A stretch of 64,000 bases of DNA from Mesorhabditis belari (GCA_958450365.1 CAUEEP010000731.1:2046501-2110500), one strand, 5' to 3'. Positions 36,663 through 49,229 are shown, numbered from the stretch's first letter. Numbers and translations: made by a program. Notes: generated by a model from the letters alone, not told the origin.

Positions 36663-36712
36663 TGTCAAGGGTGGGAATCGAACCGTCGACCCTTCGGTCA
36701 ACAGCCGCCAAT
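36663..36712 (-). pseudogene. 3' half of a tRNA-like sequence
   Basis: Minus strand reads GTTGACCGAAGGGTC then GACGGTTCGATTCCCACC. The 5' half is missing or unrecognisable. Confidence 0.45.
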
Positions 36713-36867
36713 TCCTTTTTCTTCTTTCTTTTTCTTACATTTTCTTTTCTAACGTTTTCTAATAAATATTTATTTGTTAGAAAACAAAGTAGTTAGTAAT
36801 AAGGCTATTTTTGAAACAAAAAACAAGCTGAAAGAACCAACGGAAAAGGCGATTTGAGAAATATTAG

Positions 36868-37516
36868 GTACATGCATAAGAAATGCGGATTTCAACATTT
36901 CAACATTTACATAAATCTCCAACGATAGAGACCTGATATCAATGAATGTTATAAAGTATTTGAAAGTTGTAAATCTCCTCTACAAAATAGGCTAAAACGT
37001 GTTTCAATTGATCGAAGCATTGAAGAAATTTCGAGGGCGAAATGCGAGTGACCACAAAAAGGAATCGAGTCACTTTTGCGGCAAGTTTAGTTTCAAATAG
37101 TATACCGTAAATACTGTAATAGTACCCCACACCCCCTCGTACCGTCGCGTAGTCGCAAAAGTTCTTTAGTATTTCACTTTTTTCAAAGCGCCCGTACTTT
37201 CAAAAAAAGCCTCTTTGGTATCAAAAAATAGCTGAAATTCAGGGCTATTTTTTGGTACCTAAAAGAGCATTGTAGCATAAACCAGTGTCAAGAAAAGCTC
37301 GTTCAAAGCTAGGCTACGCAGCACTCCGCATCTTCATTATTGGGGTGGGGTAAAAACTCGTTCAAAGCTAGACTACGCAACACTCCGCACCGTCATTATG
37401 GGGGTGGGGTACTATTACAGTATTTACGGTATATACATTCATCGATATCAGGTTTCTATCGTTGGAAATTTATGCAAATGTTGAAATGTTGAAATCCGGA
37501 TTTCTTATGCATGTAC
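36868..37516. repeat. Inverted repeat that encloses element A copy 4
   Basis: Arms 36868-36955 and 37436-37516 match (GTACATGCATAAGAAATGCG against CGGATTTCTTATGCATGTAC). The family A element occupies most of the loop, which implies insertion into an older hairpin. Confidence 0.82.
37103..37431. mobile_element. Palindromic element family A, copy 4, with internal duplication
   Basis: Carries both ends, but the segment CTCGTTCAAAGCTAG ... GGGGTGGGGTA is present twice (about 37289-37351 and 37346-37410), lengthening it by about 60 bases. It sits inside the loop of another inverted repeat (36868-37516). Confidence 0.88.
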
Positions 37517-37748
37517 AGTACTGGACAATGAAATATGATATTTGAAAAAAGATCGTCACTTTCGCGCGTCTGTAACTCCCTTGTCTTTGAGTTTAAACTA
37601 TTAGTGTTATACATTTTCTGAAAGCTCTTTTCAAGGGCTACACAATGGTAATATTAATATTTAGAAATACGGTAAAGGCAAGGGAGTTACAGACGTGCGA
37701 AAGTGACGATCTTTTTTCAAATATCATATTTCGTTGTCCAGTAGTGTA
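37513..37748. repeat. Inverted repeat, arms of about 70 bases
   Basis: GTACAGTACTGGACAATGAA against TTCGTTGTCCAGTAGTGTAC, with CGTCACTTTCGCGCGTCTGT near the inner end. It shares its first four bases with the preceding inverted repeat. Confidence 0.85.
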
Positions 37749-38405
37749 CCATGATCAATTCACGAAAAGCCGTTAATGATACAAAAGAAAATAATCCGCA
37801 TTTCGTATGCATGTACACAGCACACATGTACACAGTACACAGTACCTTATGCATGTACACAGTAAAGCAAAATTCAAAATTTCTCGAATTCAGAAAGTTC
37901 AAATAGAAAAATCTCTAAAAAAACTTGAAAAAAATACAAATCTTTGATCAAATCTATAGGAAAACAATTGTTTTTTGATAGTTTAAAATTTTGAATTTTC
38001 TTGCACAAGGGGGAAATGAATTGTCAAATGATAATCAAAGGCGAGCATATTGAAAAATTCGAGACAAAGCCGATTTGGCAATGACAATTGACATTTAGCA
38101 ATTGACATGATTGGCATGATTTGGCAATTGACAAAGCTTTAAAACAAACTTTAAAACGAAAGCTTGGTACTCATTTTTGAAGTTTCTATGAACATTCTAA
38201 TTTTTTTCTCTCAACTGTTTCAGGCAAATTATCGTCTTCCACCCGCCATTCTTTTCTAGTTGATCGGCCGAATCTTGATCACATTCGATTAGGGAATCAC
38301 ACGGCTCAGTCAATGATAGAAATTGAGCTCATCGAAAGGAAAATTGGCGGGTGGATTACGGTAGTTTTGGCTAAAGTACAGTGCTTTTGAAACTCGTTCC
38401 CCGTC

Positions 38406-40359
38406 TCATTTCTGCGCCGTTTTCCACGATGAAAGCGCGGCCTCGATATTCGGATTCATTCCGGCATTCGTTGAAGTCGATGATCGGCTTGTTTTCCGGG
38501 AATTCTCCCGTTGTTCCCTGCTCGCTTTCCTTGATGGAGCTGCTGTGGAATGTCTTCGCATCCGCTCACTCCCATGCGGTGATCGAGTTGAGCGGTCTGA
38601 AACTTTACAGTGACTTTGGCCTTGCAATTGATGTTCAACTTTATTTGGCTAAAAATCTTAAGAAGCATCAAGAGGCACATTCTGTGATAAAAGGATTAAT
38701 ACTTTCTTAAAGCCTTTAAAAGTTATTGTTTCAATTTAAATGGCTACTAGGGTTAGTAATAATTATTCAACAAGGAAAACTTATAAATTTGAAAGCTCAA
38801 GTTCAATTCAATTTCTTGAACTTAACAAATCTTTGAATTTTTTAAAACTCACTCTTTTGTGAGCTGGTTGTGGCCACAGATGCGCGTCGATTTCGCCATT
38901 TTGGCGGCGGTGGTGGTGGCGGTAGAAGTGGACCGCTCAACGGCCAAATCGGTCGGGGTGAGTCTTTCTGAAGAAATATTTCAAATTCAATGGGTTATTC
39001 AATTTTAAAACCAATTTTCTTTGGATGAGATCGGGATTAGAAAAAAATCGGTTAATTTTAGGATATACAGAAGACCAAATGACTAACTAGAAAAATAATC
39101 CTTATTATCCACAAAGTTGAAACATTCATTTTGAAAACTTCAATTTTTAACAATTTTTTTATTTTTAACGATTTCTAACAGCAATTAAAGCTTAAATTAA
39201 GTCAATATTATCGCAAAGATTTACGATTTCTTCTTGGCTTTCTTGAAACATCGATTTTCTATTTTCTTTTTCTTTTTTTAAGCAGTTCAGAGATTTTTTT
39301 TGGCTACAAATGATCATAAGTAAACTTACATCTAACTTATTTTATAGATCTAAAATTGTAAAAGGAAATCGAAAAAACGACACTGAAAGAGTTCAATTTC
39401 AACGTTGAGAAGATCAAAAGTTTGATTGAGAGAATCGCTTGCTCTAAGAATTAAAATTTCTGAATAAAAAAGGATTGCCCGAATTTCAACGGCTACTTTG
39501 CTAAAATTGAGAATGAATTTTCGCCGAAAAACCTTCAAATTCACATTAGAATTAGAATTGAATCGCTTTATCAAAAACAATTGAATACAATGCAAAAGAC
39601 AATTGAAATTGAATTGAAGGAATTCGTGAAAAAGAATTAGCGCAAGAGATTCCCCATTGTTAACGGGAAAGTTGAAACATTAATCTTGAAACGGGTAGAT
39701 TTTAGACAGATTTCATCTCTGACGCAATTTGAGGTAAATTTAGATACATTTCATTTCATTTTGAGTTATTTCTTTTCCAAGACAGAGTCAAATCGAGGTT
39801 TAAAGCCCATAAAGCCCCAGTTTTACGCTTTTTTCCTATTCGACAACTGTTTGAGGGGGGAATTTCGAACTCGAACCCTAGACCTTTCGCTTACTGGGAA
39901 ACTCTGTTAACCAATACACCACAACGCACTTGGTCGCCATTACTCCAGAGGGAGTTAAGTCCCCTCCTCTCTGGACGAGACGGTCCCACACGTCTCGTTT
40001 TTAAGCTTGGGCTGCGCTTGAAACTAGGTATGAAGACCTTAGCCAGCATTGCAGATGCCCATCCTTCCGTCGCCAGTTGGAACTAGGGTAGATCAAAAAC
40101 TCGTGCACCGCTGGGACTCGACCCGCGACCTTTCGCTTACTGGGTAAGTGTGTTAACCATTACACCACACGGCACTTGATCGCCTTTACTCCAGAGGGAG
40201 TTAAAGGTCGATAAAGAAACCAGAAAATGATCAAAAAATTAAACTTTTTGGAGATTTCTGTGTTCCCAGCCTGACCTCCTTTTGAAAGCAACACACCAAC
40301 TTGAGCAGCCACTGCAGATAGGATTTGGGTGCACCGATTGAGGCTCTTTGTGTGCTCAT
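38406..40359 (-). CDS. Small basic Ser/Arg- and Pro-rich protein, family unknown
   Basis: Three exons: 40359-40276, 38967-38853, 38596-38406, giving 129 residues. The first starts with ATG directly after a TTCCAG acceptor (MSTQRASIGAPKSYLQWLL, then LVCCFQKE). The second has an excellent TTCTTCAG acceptor and GTGAGT donor and contains a run of seven prolines followed by KWRNRR. The third is rich in Arg, Ser, Thr and Lys (e.g. RMRRHSTAAPSRKAS) and ends SSWKTAQK. Phases 0 and 1 match at both junctions. The ATG following an acceptor could be a trans-splice site, or it could be an internal exon, in which case this is only the tail of a larger protein. The paired cysteines and basic tail would suit a cytoplasmic membrane-protein tail. 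I recognise no domain. Confidence 0.5.
39868..39940 (-). pseudogene. tRNA-Thr-like sequence, copy 1
   Basis: GTGGTGTATTGGTTAACAGA (A box), CCCAGTAAGCGAAAGG (anticodon region resembling AGT) and GGGTTCGAGTTC (B box). Part of a direct duplication with the copy 235 bases downstream, which also includes CTCCAGAGGGAGTTAA beside each copy. Confidence 0.55.
40103..40175 (-). pseudogene. tRNA-Thr-like sequence, copy 2
   Basis: Better preserved than copy 1: GTGTGGTGTAATGGTTAACA, ACTTACCCAGTAAGCGAAAG and GTCGCGGGTCGAGTCCC. Position 33 reads C rather than T and the T stem is imperfect, so I call it tRNA-derived rather than active. Confidence 0.55.
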
Positions 40360-41066
40360 CTGGAATTTCTCTTAAAAACAAGTTTATTAAAAGCAAGTTT
40401 TTGTAAAGGAAAAGGCAAAAGATCTCTTTAAAATTGAGACTTTTCGACTTTTCTTATTATTCAACAATATGTACGCGTAAAGGAATTTCAAAAGAGATAT
40501 TAAAATAAAAGAGATAAACAAGAGGGACTCTGAGCTCGGTTTCATCAAAATTTTGCAAATTTAGTACAGTGATTTTGCGAAAATTTCAAAAATATCCAAA
40601 AATTCGCTGAATTTTCATTTCACTCAAAATAAAGCCTCACCATTATGGTTTTCGCATTTGAAAAACACACACACACCAGTAAAACCAACAGTAAAATAAA
40701 ATAACCAACAGTAAAATAACCAACAGTAAAACACCAGTCTATCAGTGTACAAGGATAAATCAACGCAATGCATTCCACTTGCAAGATCAGCTTATTTGAA
40801 TGACTGATGGAGTCATTGCTTGGATACCAACAGTAAAATACCCATGAGGTATTCAAAACTATTAAAAACTTGATCATCTGAGGTTGTAAAAGTTCGAAAG
40901 GTAGACTCAGACTCAAGTGATTGCGTGCGCAAATTGCGACGCACGCATTTGAGGTAAAATTTTAAATTTATAAAATGCAAAATTGGTCGCACAAATTGAA
41001 ACTCTGATAATTTACCTCAAAAAAAACCCTGAGCTTCAAAGCTCTTGATTCAAATTCTTCAAGACT

Positions 41067-41067
<1 letters not shown>

Positions 41068-41131
<64 letters not shown>
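41068..41131. repeat. (GAAA)n microsatellite
   Basis: Sixteen uninterrupted GAAA units. Confidence 0.93.
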
Positions 41132-41132
<1 letters not shown>

Positions 41133-42709
41133 TTCGTTTGTCAGTGTTTACAAAGAGATCTAAATTTTGCATTTGTTCAACTTCTTGTTAGTGTAAAGGT
41201 GCCGTAATCTTGCTCAACTTTGCAAACAGGAAACACTATAGCAATAGCGGGAATGGAAACTCACAAAATCACCTCAATAAAGCTTCAATTTTGATTTTTG
41301 ACCTCAATAAAGCTAAAAACAAAAATGCCCTGTTCGATGCTCTATAAAATTCTACAAAAATAAAGATTCAGCTATTTTAATTACGATATTCAAGCTAAAC
41401 TTTTAGTGTAAAAAGCCTTTGAGACATTTAATTCAAATTTAAAAAGCAAATTAAATGAATGAATGAATCAAATCATTGAATGATTATAATGACAATCATC
41501 AAGTCATAGCTGAAACTGAAAGAATTATGTTTCAACTTTGTTAACCTCATAAAAGGATCAGTGTCTCTAATATCAGATTTGAAACTTTTTTTTTGCTTTA
41601 TAGATTTTTGATTACAGTAGAGTTGAGCAAATTTGATGATTTTTGCATCAAAATGTTCGTAGGAGTCTCTAGAATAAAGCTTATCCCTTCGTTTTTGGTT
41701 CTAGACCCTCGTTGTCGAGTTACGAGCTCCAAACTGCAGGGTACCACAAAATTTCCCATACAAAATGACCAAAAAACTGCTAAAACTCAATTTAAAAAAT
41801 TTCTGTCAGAGGGATTTGGAAAATTCCTTCAGATTCGGAATCAGCCCAATTCTCCGCATCTAAAAAAGGTACTCACAGAAAAATCCGATAGAAAACGCAT
41901 TTTTGCCTTATTTCGCGCCGATGTGCCGATAAACTTAAAACTTTAATGTAAAGATATGGTAGAAAATTTAAAAACCAACCATAAATTTTGAAACCTAGAA
42001 AAAATTTTGTTTCACCTTTGCTCGAAAATGCTCGAAAGCTCGAAAACGATTGATGACTCGAATAGTCGATTTAAAGTATCAGCTGTAAATTAAAAGACAG
42101 ACTAAAACAATTCTATAACATCATAAATCCTGATTTATTTATTTTTTTGGTTACGTTATCTAAACGTTTAGCTTTAAAAGATTTAAAATTAAAAAATGAA
42201 CTCAAAAAATGACGCTGAAAGGATGCGAGTTTCAAATGTGAGAAAGTGAAAAAAAAATCGATGTCAACAGTCCGCGGTGCTACGGGTTTTTGAAAAATAA
42301 AAATCGTACTTGTTCTATAAATTATCGGCTAGTTAATTCATAAAGCGTAACCTAGCTCAAGCTATTATAGTTAAAATTATTGAACTAAAAGATTACGGTA
42401 TTCTGATTTTAAAGTAAAAGCACTTGTTCACAAGTTCCAGTATAATATTTGAAACTCGAACAAAAATAATTTTCACTTCAAAAAACGATTTAAGAAATGT
42501 AGTTTAGCCAAAAAACCAAAATGATACTCTGGACTGCTGTTTTCGTCGGGGAAATTTTAGAGCCCCAGGAAATGAGATGGGAATGAGATGGGGGAAAAAA
42601 AGGGGGGCTGTTAGGGGTGCTTTGAGAGAATAGTTGTAAGACTGAAATCGATCTCAAAAGAGAATCGTTAACAATTCGCTTCTCAACATCGCTTCTCGGT
42701 CTGTTATAG

Positions 42710-44394
42710 GTTTTGCTGGAGTACGGAGCCTCTTTTCACCCTAATCACCTCCAGATTCGACATTTGCGAAGAAAACTTGGTTTACCTCAAAGCTTTCAAC
42801 TAAAAGCAATTGTTTGAAAGTTCAGTTTGAAAGTTCAGAAGACGCAAAGCAAATATTTAAACTTAAAATCTTTCAATTGACGCTGATTCTTTAGAAAAAA
42901 AGTGATTTACAAAACGAGGAAAAAGGATAACATGCTATAACAAAAAAAAGTGGGTAAATTGTTGAAGTTGAAGTTGAAGTTGCTAGTTGAAGAAGATATT
43001 AAAACTCGATGGTACAAGATGGAGCCGTTAAAAGTGAAATTGAACATTTTAAGTGATCAGATTTTAGTTCAGATCATAATTCTTGTTTCAAGCCACTCGG
43101 CGTCAAAGTTAAAATTCAAATAATAGTTCAATTTAATTGGTTTATTTTAACTAAAAAAATTCTCGAAATCACGGAACTACTTCGATTATTTTTGGGTGTT
43201 TCCAAGAGAATTGGCTCCCTTTTCGAAACGATTTACTCCTACGAATCTCATAAAAATTTCCAGGAAATTAAGGGCGCTTTTTTTTTCGTTTTATTTGGCT
43301 TTCTTTGGTACTCGTAACTAGTTGTTTACGGAAGTATCTGGAGTTTCAAAAATGAACGAAGAGGATTGAACGCATGCTTTTAAAGGTAGAGTTCGGTTTC
43401 ATTGAAATTTGCAATCATTTTTGTAGAGAAAGCACTAGGAAGTGAATTTTATACGATTATACGACCATACGACGATTAAGTGAGATTTCATTTCCTTTAC
43501 GACTTTCAGGTTAAAAAATGAGCCTTTTTACTTAAAAAAAGCTAAAAACTTCAATTTCGGAGAATTTCAGAGTTCAAAAAGAACTGAAAGACTCACTCTA
43601 ACTGAACATCGGAATATTTAACTATAACTGAATTTTCTCAAGCTCGAATAGACAACAAAGTGCCTCCAATTGAAAATGATTTTCAAACCAATAGCGCTAG
43701 CCTTTTCTTTCTAAAATAACTCAGAAAGATTAATTTATTACTAATCACCATAACACATAGCAAAAGGAAATTATTAAAATTATTAAGCGAAAAAAAGTTA
43801 ATTCACAGATGTAAAGAAAATGAGAAAAAGATCATTAGGACAGCATTTCACAGAACGAAAAAAAACACACCTGAATAAAAAGTATTCCTCTTGACTAATT
43901 GTTTTCCAAAAAGCACCTATTTGAAACAAACTACCTCCCGTCATTTTTTCATTCGATTAGCCCAATTTTGGTCACATTCGATGAGGAATCACAAGGCCCA
44001 GTCAATGACACCAAAATTGGGCTGATCGAAAGAAAAATTGACAGGTGAATTATGGTAGTTTTTCGGAAGTGGGTGCTTTTAGAAAACAATTGACCGAGAA
44101 GAATGCATTCTACCTGAATGAAGAGATTAATAAGTCAAAAAACGCAAAGGTGCTTGTGGGATTGGGGAGTAACTTTTTTCTTCAAAAGTGCTTTTTACAG
44201 TGAAGTACGACTGCAAAGGCGGCTACTTCGAGCCTCTAAAAGTCGGTCTAAAACCCATTTCCCCAAGCTCCTACTATGAAATTCGTGATCTACGCAAAAA
44301 AACTGCCTTAGAAACAGCACTTTTGAAGAAAAAAAGTTGCTCCCCTCCCAACCTCACCAGTACCAACGCAAAGCTCTTCCAAAATCTACAATAA
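42710..44394 (+). CDS. 3' exons of an unrecognised protein-coding gene
   Basis: Exon 42710-42779 (acceptor TTATAG, donor GTTTAC) reads VLLEYGASFHPNHLQIRHLR and ends in phase 1. It joins exactly in phase to 44201-44394 (acceptor TTTACAG), which reads VKYDCKGGYFEPLKVGLKP, then SSYYEIRDLRKKTALETALL, and ends with TAA. The tail is basic and Pro/Ser-rich. The phase match and the non-repetitive composition argue for real coding DNA. The LLEYGAS segment recalls an ankyrin repeat, but one partial match is not enough to call it. Upstream exons were not found. A possible start exon with a hydrophobic leader at 38872-38957 would fit in phase, but it overlaps the better-supported minus-strand exon. The gene converges on the hyaluronidase gene with about 0.5 kb between stops. 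Confidence 0.5.
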
Positions 44395-44911
44395 CTTCTA
44401 ATCGGTGCTAAAGTTTTCATAAAAATTCCCTAAAGCGTATCAAATTTGTTAAATCCAAGAAGTGACTAGATTTTCATGTGAAATTTTTGAGCTTTACCCA
44501 AAAACTAGTGGGATTTTGAGGCGACAACTTTCTGAAAGCTGCTAATTTTAGATGATTACAAAATTTTTGTGATTTAATTTTTAAAGCTTAAGTTTCAAAA
44601 AGTTGCACTTTTTCCAAGAAAACGGGCTATTCTTTAGTGAGATCCATCAACTAATGTTAATGCACTAGGGAGAAAAAACATCGGGATAATTGAAACCCTT
44701 CGGTAATCGGGAAATTTGCGTGTTCAACCGGATTTGACAAGTCTTCTTCCAAAAATAAGCTTTCTTAAGGTTCTAAAAATTAAATTTTAACCTAAAAATC
44801 CTAAAATTCCACCCCAATTCGGTTGAACGCACAAAATTCCCCGATTTTAAAGCTTCAAAAGTCTGAGAAAAGAGAAATGAGGAGACAAATCTGTAAAATA
44901 AACGGGAAACA

Positions 44912-47900
44912 TCACAAGTCGTCGATTGGCTGATAGGCGGAGGACGAGTCGGCGCCGAGCAACCACCAGTGGAACTTCGAATGATATTCGCAGAATGGCC
45001 CTGGAAATAAAAAGGTTAGATTTTGAAAGTAAAAAAGTTTTAATGCAGTGAAAGCTAGCCAAACAAAACCTTTAGATCAACTTTAAGCTACTTTTGCCTA
45101 GCGAATATAAAATCAACTCAACAAACCTTCATACTGTGGGTCGCATTCACACCTGTACATCTCCTTACGCGCCCGGAACGTACATCTAAACAAAGAAACT
45201 TTAATTTGAAGCATACTTTGAGCTACTACAATTAAATTGCTAACTTTGATGCAAAACTAGATTTTCAAGGCATAATTTACCGGTCAACTGGTCCCTGGTA
45301 AACGCAACGGCCCCGATTCGAGCACAAACTCCTTGAACATCTGCGCATTCGTTTTGCCACCAAGTGAACTGTCCTAAAATTGGATTTCGCAATCTTTAAG
45401 CTATAAATTTATGGACTAACATCTTCCGTAAGTCAATCGTTTAAGCTTGGGCTGAACTTTGAACTTTTTAGAAGCTGTAGTGGAGGAAATTTAAAGACAA
45501 CTTTAAAACTCACGGTCCCAGCGTTTGATTGAAAAAGTTGGCGATCAGCTCGCATCTCGGTCTCCACATTCGTTTCGATGTGCTCCACAAAATCAAGCCC
45601 GAGACGCCCGCATCAGCACTTTGTTTTATCGAGTTGCACAAATCACCCTGGAAATAAAGAATTAACCAAATAGTTAAAGCTTAGTACTTTTTAAACAATC
45701 AGGTATCCAAAAACACACAGCTAGGTTAAACTTTGAGCAATGGAATATTGTAACTGCTATTAAGCCTATTTTAATAATTTTTTGTCATAGATCTATGAAT
45801 CTATTGTTTAAACGGGCCTTAAATGTACCTACCAAACAAGTACAAACTTGATCAATAACAAAAACCCAACCTTTCCATAGAACTCGTGTATCTTCTCCTC
45901 ATCGTACGGATCGTACTCGAATTTCGTGTACGGGTAGATCTCCAGCGGCGGATCGACACTACTGGCTATTCGACGACTTTCTGAGAGAATTGCCTAAACA
46001 AAATAATACTTTGATGAATGACTTGATGACTGAATAACATCCAGTAATAAAAAAACTAAACACCCACTTGAATGTACCTAAAGTTCAACTTGGGTCGTCG
46101 CTCGCTTAAGTAGATCGACGGAAACAGCGCCACCCCGGCCTTCATTACAAAGAGTAAGCTGAAATGAGACATTTTAGATAGACACGTTGAATACAAATCT
46201 TAAATATTAAGCCTATCGTACTTGAAGCAGAAATCTTGATCCAGTGATGCTTTTAAATTTCATTTGAAACAAAAAGTTTACAGAGTCGGCACTTAACTTT
46301 ATCAGTTACACAAATTTTACAGTACATCATGGAATTACAGGATATATCATAAGAAAAAACGTTTTCAAATCGAATTCCCTAAAAAGTTCTAGTGGTTGCA
46401 GGTGCTCGCTTTGGTGTCAAAAGCGTTTATTTGTGCTCAGGAATTTTTCACGTTTTTCTCTTTATTCCCTGTACATGAAAAAATTATGGGTGCCACCATG
46501 GCTCCCACCACTACCCGTGGCTGGTGATAGTGGCAGTGGTGGGAGCCACGGTGGCACCCATAATTTTTTCATGTGCAGGGAATAAAGATATTGGTAAAAA
46601 AAGAGAAAAACGTGAAAAAATTCTTGAGCACAAATAAACGCTTTTGACACCAAAGCGACCACCTGCGATCACTAGAACTTTTTCGGGAATTCGATTTGAA
46701 AACGTTTTTTCTTATGATACACCCTGATGCAAAACCCACTCATCATTGTGCATTTGAAAGCGCGCAGAACAGGTGCTCTCCCCATCGACCCCGGCATCAT
46801 AGTTGCAATACGGGAAGCCGTAGAAACCCCATCTGAAATTTATCCGTTAGTATTACTAACAATGAACAACTAGTCTTCCTACTCCTAGAATCAGATTTCG
46901 TAACGATAAAAACGCCATAAAAGAGTCAGTAAAAGTGTTTATTGTTACAAGAAAACTAAGCTAATTAAAATCAAAACCATACTTCGCATAAGGCCGCATC
47001 CGTCTTCCCACCTCAATCGTCTTCAAGAAAATGTCTCTAAAATTTTATGATCATTAAAAAAAGCAGCTTAATCATTTTAAGCTGGATTTTTTATTTATTA
47101 GCTGCACTTTAGATAACTTTCAAATCATATTGGAAGTGTTTAGCATTCTAAGGCTTGAAGGTTTTATTATAGCCTTAACAACTTTTATTGATGCAAAATT
47201 GATCAGTCAATGTTCCCTTCCACGGACCTCGCAGCTTCATCGAACTCTTGTTGAGCGTAGAATTTGGCGGCTTTGTCGGAGATGAGCGGGTCCCTCTCTT
47301 TCACCAAGCGAATCGACTCGTGCTGGTAGACGCGTTTTTTGCCTAAAAATTGCATGATTTGAACCATGATTGAAAGATTTATGCTTGTGAAAATAAAGAC
47401 ACGTTTACTCAATGTGAAACTTTATCGAAACCATTAAGTTATGTGCATCTTGTTATAGCTTCAGACAGTTGCGTTACTTTAAAACTGACCCCAATTCAAC
47501 TGCCACAACGGCCGCCACTCCTCGAAATCGATGACAGCTATCCCATTGAAAGCCTCGTCGGGGATTTTCATTTGAATGTGCTCTTGGACGGCGTCGAGAT
47601 GTAGCGCGAGATCACATAGCTAAACATAACAATGAGATAGTTAGCTTTGATGTAACTTTGATCTATGACCCTAGAACGACATGATAAACTTATCGACTAA
47701 ACTTCCAGGGTTTAACAAACAGGTGCAGTACTGGCCGGTCTCGTGAATAAGTTTACCTGTGGCAATCCTCCGTTCATAGGTCGCGACGCGTTCCCGTATT
47801 CAAAATAAGGAAACGTGCCAAATGCATACTCGTAGAAGATGACAATGTTATCTCCGAAGAAGCGTTGACCCTAGGATTTAAATTAACTCAATCAAGAAGA

Positions 47901-49229
47901 AAAAAACCCAACCTGGTTATGCAGTATCCCGTATTTGTCCAGTGGTATTTGCACGCCTTTCCGTATGCAGTTCTCCGTCGGCGCATTCCAGTAGACCTGT
48001 AAAAAGAGATAAATTATACCGAATGAACAAATCATTTGCTTAAAATATGCAAATTTAAGGGGCCTCGGCTTAAAAGTTTTTACATGGAACCTTTTTAACA
48101 CCTTTATTATAAAAGTTCTAACTTTTTAAAGTTTTCAACGTTACAATTCAAAAAAATTCAAGAGTTTAGACCCCGTATTCATTTTTTTGTAAAAATTTGA
48201 AACAACTTTGAAGGACTCCAGCTGTTTTTTCTCCACTAAACCCTCGCCGACGCTTAGGTTTAGGCATTTTCAAGGATTTTCCCCGAGATTCTCTCTTCAC
48301 TTTCCTTTGCTAAATCTCGGGATTTTTTTGCTCACGACTTATTCTAGTTTCTCGATTCGTTTTACTGAAAAGAGGAAAGATCGAGAGAAAAGCGGCGGGT
48401 AAAATTTGTCCAACCACTGCTACCACTTCAAAAGTTTATATGGGATTTCTTTTTTTCGATCGAGGTTTTTACCAGATTGAAACTCAATATCGTGTATTTG
48501 GATCAAAATGTTTACCAGGTAGATCAAAATACCAATTGGTCAAAGTTCTGCAAGGATTAGAAAAACTTGGACATTTGAAGAATATCTAATATTCAAATTT
48601 TGATCTCTGACCTTTGAAAAGCAAATTTCAAAAATATCAATGATCCTCGAGCCTTGACTCGAGATCAAAAACCTCTGAAACCCCTAGGTAAACAAATAAA
48701 GCACGTTTCGGTCGTAAATTTTGAGTCTCAGACGGTGAAAAACTTAGTATAACGTGTGAAATTTATGACAAGCAAATATTTACTTTTGCCGTAAGTAAAA
48801 ACATCTCATTTTTATTGAAAAGTGGGGATTCAATGTTAGGAAACTTTTGAAAACGTTTGTTTTACTCGTTTAAAGAAGGGAATTGGAGCAAAAGTTAGCG
48901 AATCGCTGAAGTTTTAAGGATATCAAGGCTAATTTTCGAACTTATCTTATATCGACAGCTTTAAAAAAGCTGTTTTCTGAGACAAAATCCTTCAATGATT
49001 GTCCAGATAGAACGTTTTTGAGCAACTGCAACATTTGGTCAAGCTTCTGGCACAAAATGTTCAATCAACACAACCATTAAAAGATTCTTTCATCAAAAAG
49101 CCCAAATGAACCAGTTGCACCAAAAAAACGTCCACAAATCCTCACCGGAAATCGCTCCACCGCGTATTGTGATCGTGTGACCGCAATGAACAATGTTGAT
49201 AGTAGGAAGTGTAACCGACAGTCGCGCAT
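44912..49229 (-). CDS. chhy-1: Glycoside hydrolase 56: hyaluronidase/chondroitin hydrolase
   Basis: Thirteen exons: 49229-49146, 47996-47913, 47870-47757, 47619-47490, 47342-47228, 47036-46983, 46832-46740, 46158-46068, 45993-45871, 45647-45514, 45373-45281, 45185-45127, 45000-44912. All phases join, giving 420 residues. Residues 1-20 are a signal peptide. Then come VYWNAPTENC and KYGILHNQ, FYEYAFGTFPYFEYGNAS, and the catalytic motif IDFEEWRPLW with the paired acids at Asp125 and Glu127. Later come WGFYGFPYCNY, VALFPSIYLSE and a C-terminal EGF-like module (CSRSLCSNRGRCVY ... CECDPQYEGPFCEY). GH56 enzymes cleave hexosaminidic bonds in hyaluronan or chondroitin. The nematode member studied prefers chondroitin, hence the tentative symbol, which I give by family resemblance only. 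A TTTTCAG at 49287 lies 57 bases before the ATG and could be a trans-splice site. Introns 7 and 8 use GTGGGT donors; intron 7 carries a 377-bp hairpin. Confidence 0.95.
46344..46720. mobile_element. Long hairpin inside hyaluronidase intron 7
   Basis: Ends ATATCATAAGAAAAAACG and CGTTTTTTCTTATGATA. Arms of about 180 bases include GTGTCAAAAGCGTTTATTTG and GGGAGCCATGGTGGCACCCA-like sequence around a GC-rich centre. Its right end lies 19 bases from exon 7. Confidence 0.85.

Noticed and set aside
38381..38710. 109-codon plus-strand frame
   Set aside because: It is the antisense of the third exon of the minus-strand basic protein, which has a clean acceptor and matching phase.
41593..41946. 117-codon plus-strand frame
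   Set aside because: Part of it matches the arm of the inverted-repeat element at 20.1-20.6 kb, so it is more likely repeat than gene.
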